Origin: Homalodisca vitripennis
Taxonomy: Eukaryota > Arthropoda > Insecta > Hemiptera > Cicadellidae
Direction of reading: 5' to 3'
Assembly: GCF_021130785.1 (NCBI RefSeq)
Contig: NC_060207.1
Location: forward strand, 104,345,001 to 104,409,000
DNA length: 64,000 nt
This document shows, piece by piece, positions 1 through 12,900 of the stretch; position 1 is the stretch's first letter; every line of letters begins with the position of its first letter. The notes beneath the pieces were generated by a model, which saw only the letters and a program-made list of their open reading frames with translations, did no database searches and had not been told where the DNA came from. The position numbers were made by a program, and so were the translations under genes.

Positions 1-451
1 CTATCTCGAGGGATGTTTTTCTTTCGTCGACATCAGCGCGGGGCAGCACCGAAGGTGCTGTCGAAGCCCGCGCTGATGGCCGGAGGCACTCGCATTTTGG
101 GTGGCGGAATGTGATCAAGAATAAAAACAAGTTTTGAGTGTTTTTTTAATAAAGAGTTTAGTTTGGTAAATGTTTGTTTTTGTTAAATTTTTGTGTTTGG
201 AGAAATGTAGAGGTAAAACACGAAAGTACAACAAAGCGATGCACCAGCTGAACGGGCGGCGAGGCTCTGCAATCACGTTATCTACTAGACGCTCGACTTT
301 GACCTCTGTCTGAGGATGGGGAGGGGTTTGCGATAAGACAATTCCTGTTTTATACTGACGAAATAGTCTTCTACGCTAATCTAGTAATCAAGAAGCAAAA
401 TGTTAAATAACGATTCATGTCTGGGTGTGGTCGGTATAATCCCAAAGTACC
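1..451. mobile_element. Small non-autonomous DNA transposon, copy 1 (cut by window edge)
   Basis: This stretch is nearly identical to 3178-3630, including the right terminal repeat, whose inner sequence GTCGGTATAATCCCAAAGTA is shared. The left end lies outside the window. It has no coding capacity. A nested palindrome sits at 32-77: 11-bp outer arms (32-42 and 67-77) around a perfect 7-bp hairpin (44-50 and 54-60). Copy 2 shows the complete structure and the target-site duplication. Confidence 0.75.
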
Positions 452-886
452 CAAATTACTTTACAAACAGCAACATAGTAGATAATAGTCAAAGACTATA
501 ATAAATAATTAAATATTAAAATGAGTAACAATAAAACAATTTTGATGTGTAATAAGAAACAAATAGAAACAAAGTGATAATGTAACTAGCAAGATATGTA
601 AGTAAATGTAACAACCATAAGAAAAAAATAGCCTCATTTGGTTGGATCGGAATCGTTTTATTCTCAACGCCTTTGTGGATTTGGATTTGATTTGGTGGAA
701 TTTGGAGTTTGGAAAAATGGAAGCGTTGGGATTGTCTTAAGTTGTGCTGTGGTGTTGTTTACTATTTTGTTGTAGGATGGTAAAAATGGACGTGTAAACA
801 CAATCATTGTGAATACACGTGAAATTATAACAATTTAGAAACATTATGTTGCTTGCGGAACTTTGAATAAATATAATTACTGTAAT
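452..886 (+). other. Upstream flank of the zinc-finger gene
   Basis: No ORF or known repeat is seen here. It precedes the first coding exon and may hold the promoter and 5'UTR. A possible splice acceptor (TTGTAG) lies near 770, so an upstream non-coding exon cannot be excluded. No convincing TATA box or initiator was identified. Confidence 0.3.
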
Positions 887-1027
887 ATGTCAGGATACAG
901 GAGAGTTAATTACTATGAACTTTGCCGCCTATGTACAGCTAGTGAAGGTACAAAAATGCATATTTTTAGGGAAGAAGGAAGAAGGAGGCAACTTCCATCA
1001 AAAATCCAACTGTGCCTACCTCTTCAG
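887..1027 (+). CDS. Coding exon 1: start and first half of ZAD
   Basis: It encodes residues 1-47 with the first zinc-binding pair of the ZAD (ELCRLC, C13 and C16). The donor is CAG|GTTCGT at 1028, phase 0. The frame is open slightly upstream of the ATG, but no earlier ATG exists in it. Confidence 0.88.
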
Positions 1028-4000
1028 GTTCGTTTTAGCTACCCTTGCTAACTTATCAATTTCTGCTACTCTTGCTAAGTTAAAACATAAATTTTACTTA
1101 ATGCCTACTATTGGATACCCTACAGTTTGATAGGTAGAATTTAGCTACTTATCATGGAGTTACTTGGAATAGTTCCAAGTTGACAAACTATAGCTTGTAT
1201 TTTTATACATAGACAACACAATTTACAACTAAACTGGATATGTTCATTTAAAATTTAGCTTAGTTGTTATTAGTTATGATTTACCTTTGTAGCCTAGGTC
1301 TTTAACACTGGTAGTGACAATGCTTAATTTGTGAATTTTTGATCTGTTTTTAATAAATTTTTATAACAAATATAAACTTTGCTTGTTGATTATTTGAATG
1401 ACACACATGCTTTATGAGTGACAAGGAGTGTAGTTTACAATAATCGGTTTTATATCGAAGAATATAATCATCGATACCTAATTTCACATCTCGAATCCTA
1501 GACTATCAATTGATATAAAAGTAGCCTATCTATAGTCCTAAGGTTAAAGGCCAACTTGGCAAATCATGAATTTGACGTACTATCAACATATTCTGCTCAT
1601 CCTCCTGATCAAAAAATATGGTTTTAGGGGATGCAAATGACAAATAACATGGTTTTAGGAGGTATATACATAAATAGTTCAGTTCTTAATGTTTTAATGT
1701 TCTGTTTAAGTGTGCTGTGTCTGGATATCTAAATATTATCTGCGGCTGGGACTGTTAGTGTAGGAATATCTGTTATCTGAATGCTCCAGGGCAGAAGTCA
1801 GTGCTTCACTAGATATCGTGTACTGTAGTTTGGATTGAGTGAGTGTGTGACGATCATGGATCAACCATCCACTAGTTCGACCCATCGTAATGAATTGGTG
1901 TGTTGGAGTGATTTGTCGGGCATGTTTAGAGTTTACGTTTCGATCGTAACGAGATTATTTACTTTTTAATAGAACATGGAATTATTATGAGTGTATTTGT
2001 TCGTCGTGCGGTTGCGTATTGTTTTTAAACCGGGAGACTTTGATGTTTCGTTGCGACAGACAAATTTGTAAAAATAGTCAAAAAAGTTCAAAATGTTGTA
2101 ATTGTTTAAAATCAACTGAAGCCCACGTGCAACATCTGCACATTCATCGCCATTGTTGTCGTTTTCACTAGCCTTCTCCCACACAAACGAAATAACAACA
2201 ACTGTTAATGTCGTATTCGATAGTATCGATATTAAAAAATGATAATCGTTTATATTGCTTATACCGATTGTTTATACCGATTATATTGTAGCCCAATATT
2301 TTTGACAACTTTCACTAAACATCATAATCAAAAATTTTGATGATAAAAATTAATGTTTTTAAACTCATTTTGCAGATGCTAACTTAATACTGATCAAATC
2401 GAATTATAACCTATAACGTTCAAAAGCCCATGAGTTCTTCTTTAGTTAGTGTTTTTCGATTTCCCGTACTCTGTACTAAACATTAATAAATTACATAATT
2501 TTCATCAGCTGTTGTTTCCAGCGAAAAATTGCATTGTTTGTTGTTACTCAGATACAAATGTGTGAATGTCGCTGTTTACAGTCTATTTTGTCCTTGTTTT
2601 CTTTTCAATTATGATATGTATATTATTATGTAGTTACTAATTGTTAGAAATGATATTATTGCATGCAAATATTGTTTATGTTTGGGTCATTCCATATAAG
2701 ATCACACAATATTTTAATGAAATATCACCCACCATTTCCATGAAACTTTGTACATTTGCTTATACGTATGCTCTAAGAAGACATTTTTCCCAGGTTAAGT
2801 GTTTGAGAGGGCTTCTTAGCCCTAACTTCGCTTGGTAAAATAAGACATTCTTTACTTTTTACATTTTAAGTGTAATTGGGTACTTTGGGATTATACCGAC
2901 CACACCAGTATGAAGAACACAAAAATATAAATTTATAGAAACAAACATGATAGAACGAAAAAACAACTCTTCAATTACAAAATTACAAACTTACAAGCAT
3001 TTCCAGGTATTGTGATCGGTATTGTTGTCGCTGTTATCTTATCTTTCTCGAGAATCCTGATTACGGCAGGCCGCGCGGCATCACGTGATTTGCACGGTAC
3101 ATAATTACCTTTCCATTACAATTCAATTTATATTTCTGATTAGCCCCTCTAGAATTTGATATTTTACTGATAGGTACTATCTCGAGGGATGTTTTTCTTT
3201 CGTCGACATCAGCGCGGGGCAGCACCGAAGGTGCTGCCGAAGCCCGCGCTGATGGCCGGAGGCACTCGCATTTTGGGTGGCGGAATGTGATCAAGAATAA
3301 AAACAAGTTTTGAGTGTTTTTTTAAATAAAGAGTTTAGTTTGGTAAATGTTTGTTTTTGTTGAATTTTTGTGTTTGGAGAAATGTAGAGGTAAAACACGG
3401 AAGTACAACAAAGCGATGCACCAGCTGAACGGGCGGCGAGACTCTGCAATCACGTTATCTACTAGACGCTCGACTTTAACCTCTGTCTGAGGATGGGGAG
3501 GGGTTTGCGATAAGACAATTCCTGTTTTATATTGACGAAATATTGTTCTACGCTAATCTAGTAATCAGTAGAAACGAAATGTGAAATAACGATTCATGTC
3601 TGGGTGTGGTCGGTATAATCCCAAAGTACCTGTAATTGTTGTGTTGTCATTCCTTTTTTTAATAGAATTTTTTTTTCAATATATTACGGTATTTTGCTTC
3701 CAAAGAATTGCTTGGAGGAAATGAGTAATATATACAAAAGTTATCATATTTCAAGTATTAATAAAGAGTTTGGTTTGAAACTTTCCCCCCAGTTTAATGG
3801 AAGCATACAGTTTATAAAACTGCATTCATTTAAGTATCCAAGGATTAAAACGAATTATAAAAATCGTATTACATGACATTATTAGTAGATTTCGTCTATC
3901 CAAACCTAACCAGTTTTGATGAGAATAGTATATACTAACAATTTAGACACAATTTCGAACGTTCCTTAACTATAAAACTTGGGCCTAGATGATCTATACT

Positions 4001-6964
4001 GCTACCCGTCCTACTCTACACGATAGCCACACAACGACTCCAACACAACATCCGCCCTGGCAGCTTGTCTATTGTTGGCAGGAATATGCCTACCAGAACC
4101 TGTTCTGAAGTATTCCATATAGTAGGAGGCTCCCATTGTTAAAGTTATAACTAATTAGTCGGTCCAGCTAGCTATCTTGTTTATGGCTATTGATAAATTA
4201 TGTGCCAAATTCAAATCTATGTCACTCATTGCAAATGTAAAATCTGTTTGGAATCAATGTATAATCTGCTTAAAGATTAAAAATAATGATTGTGCTACAA
4301 TTAACTTTGTAGAATAAAGATTTTCATGAATTTACAACGGATTTATCATTTGATTTCATTTATTAAACTTTGTAGAAACATACAGCTTTGGACTAGAGAT
4401 TTTCTGTTTTAATCTTTAGATTGATATATGGCACATTAGATACAATTTTGCACAAGAGATTTACTTTTCTTTTAGATTGATTTATTGTACATTAGACAGA
4501 AATACAAATGGAATAACTGTTAACCCCTAAAGTGCGCTAGAATCCCCATATTCATATCTACTTAAACATAGATTCATAAACATTCTTCGCTTTATTTTGA
4601 TAAAGAATTTGTTATGTTTAACTCACAAGAATCAAGAAAAAATGTTTAAATGTACTTTTGCATTATATTGCAATTTTTTCCGTAGTATTTTATAGACATT
4701 TAACTGACTCAAGTTTTGAATTTAGTACAATAAAAGTAAATAACATTGATATTGTTTGTTTTAGCTTTTTCTCCCTTTTAATTTATACTCGTTGCTAAAA
4801 TACAATAACACACTTTTTCCAATAATTTAATAAAAATCCTGTAAAATGGCTAAGACAGCATGCATAATCATTATTAAGAGCCTGGTTTATATGTGGAGGT
4901 AAGTAAGTAACATGATGACTATCCACAAGGCACTAGAAATGGTGCTGTAGTTGAAGCTGTATTGACCACAGAATGCTGGGCTCAGGGTGCTGATAACAGT
5001 ACACATGTAACTTATAGGTCATTTAGTTTAATAGTATTATTTTGTTAGTGTGTTATCAATTTAGAACATATGTTAAATTATTCTATCCTTTAGAACCTAC
5101 TCATCTCTGAAACATGAGTGAGGTGAAATAGCATCTCTGAAACGTTTTTCTGATAATATAGATTTTCTCTTATTTTTTTCTAAATATTATATTTTGTTTC
5201 TATTTTCTTGAGTGTAATTGAAGTTCATTTCCCGCACAAATTTTAAACAAGTGCAATTTTTATTCATATTACCTAGTAAGTCAGCAAGATAAAATAGACA
5301 AGCAACAACAAAGTAAGATCTCTCATTACATTATAGGTACATCGCTTACAAAAAGACACTGGGCGAGTTTAGTTCACACAGGGTGGGGTAAATACCCCTC
5401 CGCCGCTGTGACGCCGCACTCTCCAACTATTCCCACCACTGCTCGGCACTCGCCTGCTTGCTCTACCCCTGAACTGGCCACTGCTACAGGCTAACTTCGC
5501 ACCAAAACGCAAGCTCTCTGGATACATCTATGGCTACATTAGTCTGTTCAATTAATATTTTACTCTTGAACACACAAAAATACAATATACTTATAGAATA
5601 GGTAAGTAGCTACATCGTAAACAAAATGGTTCAAGCGAGACACGACTCACACTGCTGATAAAACAGAGGAGATGCTTGTCCCTGCGTGTGGCTGCTCAGA
5701 TTTTTGGTTCTACGCAGGTTTTTTTGCAAACGGTTGATCTGTAGGATCCCATTGGTTAGCACTAGATCCTGTGGTTCATTGCATGCACCTGATTTACTTG
5801 AATGTTTCAGAGGGTGCTTCACCAAGTGGAGCTTCTTAGTTATTATTTTATCTGTTAAAATAACATCACCGTTAATGTTTTAAGTTTAAGTTGTTTTTGA
5901 ATTTCACTTTAGATTATTAATTACTTATTATATGTAGATTGAAATATTTCATGTGAATTATAGCTTTTTTCTGAAAAGACGAATGTATGAGTGGTAAATA
6001 ACTTTTGAATTTTATGTATGTTGCATTTTTAGGTTTGTGAAGACGATTCACTTCCAAAAATAATTTGTAACCAGTGTGTTGATAAGCTGGAAAGTTTCTG
6101 TGACTTCCGTGCCTCATGTGTTAATGCAGAGGCAATGCTAGAAAGTTATTTTACGTCCTTACGATATTCCGAAGACTTCATCCGGGAGGGAAAGGTTCGT
6201 TCCTTTGTAAGTTAATAAAGTATACAATTTAATCATATTCATCCAATGTAGCATTGTATACATTGTGTTTTTAGAGTGTTCTAAAATTAGATGTATACTG
6301 ATTGAAACAGATGAATAGTATTCAACTTGAGTTAAGTTAAATGTTGCTGGATTTCATGAGTTCATTATGTTAAAATATGTCATATCTCTGTAGTAGCCTT
6401 TTAAGCAATGCTAAACCCAGTCAGTTACTGTCAAGCCATTGTAGTAATTGGCATTGTGTAATACTATCTGTTTTGGTGATAAAAAGGACTCTCTATTAGT
6501 GATTTTCATACATCTTTGGAATATACATTACTGATACTATTTTTGTCTTTGAAACAGATAGAGTTAACTGTAGTTTTTTTTTTTAATAAAATAATAAAAC
6601 ATTTTTGAAAACATTTTACCTAATTTATTTACACTTCTAAAATAAATATACTTTCCCAATAACTACTTAATTTTTCTGAATCCTAATTTTTATCTTCTCA
6701 CTATCAATATTCTATCTTTAGTATGGTATACAATATACATATCATTAGATAAAAAAATCATAAGTCTTGTACCTGTGTAACCAGAATTCCGAAAAATTAA
6801 AATGAGTTCTTTCAATAACTAAATAAAACTCTAAAACCCAAATCATTCAAAACGTTTAAACTAAAAATATGCCTTATTTCAAGTAAACAAAATTCAGTAA
6901 TATCAAGTATAGCAGTAGTAACCAATCAATAAAACTGGTCCACATCAATGTCTCACTCTTATTG

Positions 6965-6996
<32 letters not shown>

Positions 6997-9900
6997 TTTA
7001 TTTGTCATGAAAATGTATTACATCATTGACAAAGTCATAGTATATTGCTTATTGTTAACCAAGTCAATACAATAGTCAATAAAGTCTTACAAGTAAATTA
7101 AATAAAATAAATAAAAAATCACAAAAAATGACAGTACAAATTGTCAGTAACAGTAACAAACACATTAAAAATCAATACTTTTGGTGTTGAAGAATTCATC
7201 TAGACTGTAAAACGGATTCTCCAACAACCAGGAATATAACTTATTCTTAAAGATATCAAAGGGATATGAGCAATATTTTTTCTCCAGAAAGTTATAAATT
7301 TTCAAAGATACTACAACATGACTGGTGAGGGTTTTGCTTAATCGAAAATGTCCAATTTCAGCATTGTTTCGATTACGCGTGTTGTGGTCATGAATTTTAT
7401 GTTTAAAATTTAACAAATTTGGATTTTTATGGATGTAAACCACCGAGTCATATATATACAAATTTAGAACCGTCTGAAAACGAAAATTTATGAAATGGGG
7501 TTTGCAATGCTCTCTGGTATCACACTTTTTTAGAGCCCTAATTGCCTTTTTTTGTAATACTAGTATTTCGGAAATTCTGGTTGCAATTACCATATAGGAC
7601 TAATCCATATCTAAAAAACAGATTGGAAAAAGGCAAAGTAATGCGGCTCTTATAGAATTTAGTGGTACAATATCATTCAGTCTACTCAGAAGATAAATGA
7701 CTCGTGAGAGTCTTTTATTTAGATAATCAATATGTGTTGCCCATGTCAAATTTCTATCAAGGTTGATACCCAAGAATTTAACTGAGTCTGAATAGCTTTC
7801 GTCCAATGACCCAGCAATATGCCTAAGAGTAAACAAACATTTTTGTTGTTTTGTCTTTATTTAGCAAAAACCCATTAGCATGAAACCAGTTTGATGCATT
7901 TTTTTAATGTATCATTTGCCAACAGCTCCAGATCATGTACACTTTGACTGACATTAAAAAGTGTAGTTATCATCTGCATATAATATGGTTTTCGAGTTAA
8001 GAGATAATGGTAAATCATTTATATAGATTAAAAAGAGTGGGGGGGACCTAGGACGGAGCCCTGTGGAACTCCCCACTCCCACGAGGGCTTCTTTAGACCC
8101 ACTTACCATTATTTAAAGACCAGTTTGCTTGCGATTGTTAATATATGATTCAAAAAAAATTTAGATTAGGCCCAGAAAATCCGTAATGTTTTAGTTTAGA
8201 TATAAGAATTTTACTATCAACACAATCAAAGGCCCTGCTCAAGTCACAAAAAGTAGCCCGAGCAAAGCCCTTGCTCTCGAAAGCTGAGTGAATTTGTCTA
8301 AACTAATTGATCTAGAGCATTAAAAGTTGATTTTTTCCTTTCTAAAACCCAAATTGTGAAGGTTCCAGAAGGTTATTACTTTCCCAGAAAGTAGTAATTT
8401 GCTTACAAAACCAATGATTCAATTAGCTTACCCAATACAGGAATTACAGAAATTGGGCGGTAGCTTTGAGGTTGGTCCTTAGGACCCCTTTTAAAAATTG
8501 GATCATACTCGTGAAATCTTGAGTTGCTCAGGGAAAAATACCGTCATGAAGCAGATGATTAATAGACACTGCCAGAGGTTCAGCCACACTACCAATAATA
8601 CTTTTTAACAAATTGTTAGGACATACTATATATGTCTTGACTATCAGAATTGCTCATTCCCCTGACAGCATCCCAAAACATCATTTGAAGTAACAATTTT
8701 CCATTTAAAATGTACTAAGCTATCATTAGAGATTGATTCCATAAGTTCAACAAATGTAAAAACTGGAATTAACAAACCTTATTTTTTAATTTCTTTTACA
8801 GATTCGAGAAAAAAATCATTAAACACATCAGGCTCAATATTACAAATATTTTGTTTGCTGTTTGCTGTATTATATTTAATTACATCCCAGGCAGCTTTAC
8901 ATTTATTTTTACTATTTTGAATGTACTCAACATTTTTAGCATGTTTTGCCTCATTTATAGAACACCTGTATTTACACTTCAACTCATAAAACCCCATATT
9001 TAGATGTATATTATCCCTGTTACATTTTCTTAATCTGTCCAAGAACAGTAGCCTTTCCTTCATGATAGCTAATTCAGTTGTATACCAATCCTGTTTGTAT
9101 TTGTTTTTATGCTCTGTTCTTTTTCTATTTACCCTTTTAACAACTTTGTAATGATTAATACTATTCAGTATAACATCAAAAATTTTTAGTAAATAGTGTT
9201 GCAGAACTTTGCTTAGTATATTCACTTAACAAGGACGGCCAATCATAAGACTCCAGAAGTAAAGAGAGAGGTTTAATATTCTTTTTAGGTAGTACCATGC
9301 TTTGAATACTATTTATATGTTGAGAGGTACCCCTTGAGTCAACAAATCCGTCTTTTTGACATGCATTAAACAAGTATCCCATCATGATCTGAGTAAGGAA
9401 CTTGAACTGAGTAAGGAACTGACAAATAGTAGAAACTTGTTAAGTTGGATTAAATGAGATTGTAGCTGATCTGTCATAAAAAATTCAGGATTTACATGAC
9501 ATTGTTAAAGAAACCGAAGAAAGAAAAAACTTAAAATGAATTTATTATCGAAAAATAGCATTTTCCACAATATTATCATCATAATTTTTGGCATCTTCTT
9601 TTGCCTTTTGTCATTGTCATAAACAAAACATAAAATGTTATATATAATTTTATTTAGAGTAAAATACAGTACAATATACAAGAAATAAAAATTGTGTTTA
9701 CCTTTACGTTCATGGAGTGGTTCTCTGAAGTTGAAACTTTTATTTTTTCTAAACAGTTTTATGTTCTACAGATAGAAATCACTAAACCCTTCAATTTAAA
9801 AACTCAAAATATAAAAATATCTGGGTTTTGATGCTGATTAGGAAAATGTCTACCTACTTATAATGAACAATGAAAACAATGTAAAACTAAACAGAACAGA

Positions 9901-12900
9901 ATGGAGCTGACTCAAATAGCAACAGTTTGTACAACACGATTGTATAGTAGCCAGTGACAACATTAAGAAACATTATATTTATAAAAGTGGGTACATAAAA
10001 AGAAAACGTGAAGTTTGCTGATTAAAGTGATATAACTTTTACTACCATATGAACAAAGATTACTTGAAAGATGACATAATTAGCAGATATTTAATGAATC
10101 ACAAATTACAATTCTGCCAGTTCACAATGGTATAAAATGCATAACAAAGTTCTGCTTTATTTTAACCCCTTAAGAGCAGGGTTTTTAAGCACTTGTATTA
10201 CCACCACGGCAGGGTGGTTTTGCTGTTCGGAGATATTTTAACATGTTATTTGAAAACTACTAACCAAACGTTAAATATTATTAATATATAACTTATTACT
10301 ATACTGCCTATTAGAGTAGGAACGTAAGCATTTTTTGAGATATTTGTGAATTTGGAAAAATGGGTCTGCATCAAAGTCGCCAACCAGGTCATCAATAGAG
10401 CTGTCTTCTGTGAATAAAGTATTTTTATCACCTGATACTTACGTGGGCTTGTCTAAATACTGTCTTATTTTACTATTATCTGTGCCAGTTTTCGCCGTGA
10501 ATAGTTACAACAAAACAAACAGATAAAACATGAAAAAGAAACAGCACAATGTGCAGTTCAAGTAACTAGCAACTGCTTATAAAAATGACACATGTAATGT
10601 TGTCATAGTTGTTTGAAAATCTGCTAGGTAGCAGCACACACTGGTCGTCTCCTCCATCATTATATTCACACAGTACGTACATTTCCACCTAGAGTGTGCT
10701 TGACAGACCAATATAGACAACAAAAAACAGATTGAGATAAAGAACATCTAAATACATGAGTACCTGGGAGTACTCTGCTGGATACGTGTTCACTCAATTA
10801 CAACCGTTAAGGGGTTAAGACTTAGTAATAGTAGTATAATCCTAGTTTTCAATGTATGTAGGAAATCAAACATTGTAGTCTTGTAGTCAAACATCTAATT
10901 CTAAAAAATTACACCTCAGATTCTTTGTTTTATACTCTTAAACAGTTTCTAAGTAAATATAAGGTTTAGCAGAAAAATGTCACAAAAGTATGTTAAGTTA
11001 TGTTTTTGAAAGTGTGATTTCGTTGTTAGGTCTATGTTAAAGATGACAGCCCACCAAAAAAGAAGACCTCTCCGGAACTAGAGAAACCAAGTATTAAAGT
11101 GCCACATGTCCAAGCAGTGCCAGTAGCTTCTATACCGGTTAGTGTAGATGGGCTTAACAACCTGGTACAGGCAACCTCAATCCAGATAGTGAGCCAACCT
11201 GAGCAAGAAGAGATCAGCAGGCTGCCTCATTATAGAGGACCTCTTGAGGTGGGTCTCTGAATCTAAACTTCTCTTACCATTAGGCAGTGAGTTGATTATG
11301 GAACTGAAAATGCATATTAGGGGAAGAAGTACCCCTTCAGTCTCTTTATTGCAAAAAAATACAAATTTAAAGGCAAAATTTTGTGTACAACACTATAAAT
11401 AGCAATACTAAAGTTACTACGGTATTATATGTTATATTATATATTATTTATGAGATACCATTTTCAGGTTCCAACCTAAAAGGCAATTATAATAACATTA
11501 AAAGCATGAAGCTACAGAAACAGGAATAATCATAATATGACAGATGTGGTTTGAACCCCCTATTGCTTTATAAAATAGATAAATCTAGTTAATTTTACTT
11601 GAGCTATTAATACTTTACAACATATGCTTTTGAAAAAATATTGTACAGGAATTGAGGTGGCTGCAATACAAATTGTTTGTCAGTTTCATTTTGTAAATTG
11701 TTTGGAGATCATTATTATTAGTTAAAATGCAATGTTGTAGATGCAGCCAACAACCGTGGCTCAGGCTGTGGTGGATACTCCGGCTGTGAGATACTCCTAC
11801 CAGACTTGCACCAGTATGGCAGCCACTAACACCACAACAAACATAACCCTCCTCAAGACTGAAGACAGCACTCAAACTGACTATCAGAAGGATTTACACA
11901 AACCCGAAGTTGTGAGTTGTTACCTGCAGTGATCAGAAGGCTGGAGTGTGTTAATAAATATAGTACAAAAATAGTTACATTTATAAATCTAAACTCTAGA
12001 ATGTTTGTTATTTACTGAATCCTAGAAATAACTTTATTCAGAAAATAGGAAAAATGTGTTCTCAGTGGCTATAGGTTAATACAGACAATCTGTATTCCTG
12101 CACTAGTCTTACTGAAAAAGAAAGCAGGCTTACATAGTCTGCTTACTGTGTTAATGTTTCAATGACTCATATGTTATCAAAGGTCATAATGTTTTTTACC
12201 AGCTTATATTTTGCGATTTTTCTACAAAATATTTTATTTAGCAGTAAATGCAGTCGCTTATTGCGATACTTTGACTAAATTCGACGTGCAATACAGAATA
12301 AGTGCTGTGGCCTATTTTGACATCTGGAATTCTCTTATCACATGACAACACCAGATCTCACTCCTGTACTTGGCACTGAGCGACTTGCACTTGTTTTGCT
12401 ATCCAAAGGAATTTCTCGGCAGTAAGCACTTGAACACTAATGACGACGTGAAAGTAGCAGTTAAAGATTGATTATCCCCAAAGGCGGCAGACTTCTATAA
12501 CTTCAGCATTCAAAAGCTCATAGAAAGTTAAGACGAATGTTTAAACAAAAATAACACTATTTTGAAAATTAAAGAAAGATGTTAAAAATAAAATAAAACA
12601 AGGGACTTACTTTTCGTATGACCCCCATACATTTTTATATTAATAACCTAATGAAACAAGTGATTCATGATTTATTGATAATACAAAAATAAAATGATCA
12701 GCTTTAAAGTAAAAGTTGTTTCTAGATTCCAAGATGATCTCCAATATACAGGGTGTATATTATGTCTGGAAACACCCAAATATATCCTTTAATAATTTAA
12801 ATATAAATTTGAAACCTCTTACAATCGTGATAGAGATTGGGCATCTACTTTTTGGAACAATGTTTTGTTATGTCACACCAACGGGGGACGTCCTGCCGAG

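Noticed and set aside
3061..3306. 81-codon minus-strand ORF
   Set aside because: It runs across the palindromic core of a non-coding DNA transposon; no homology recognised.
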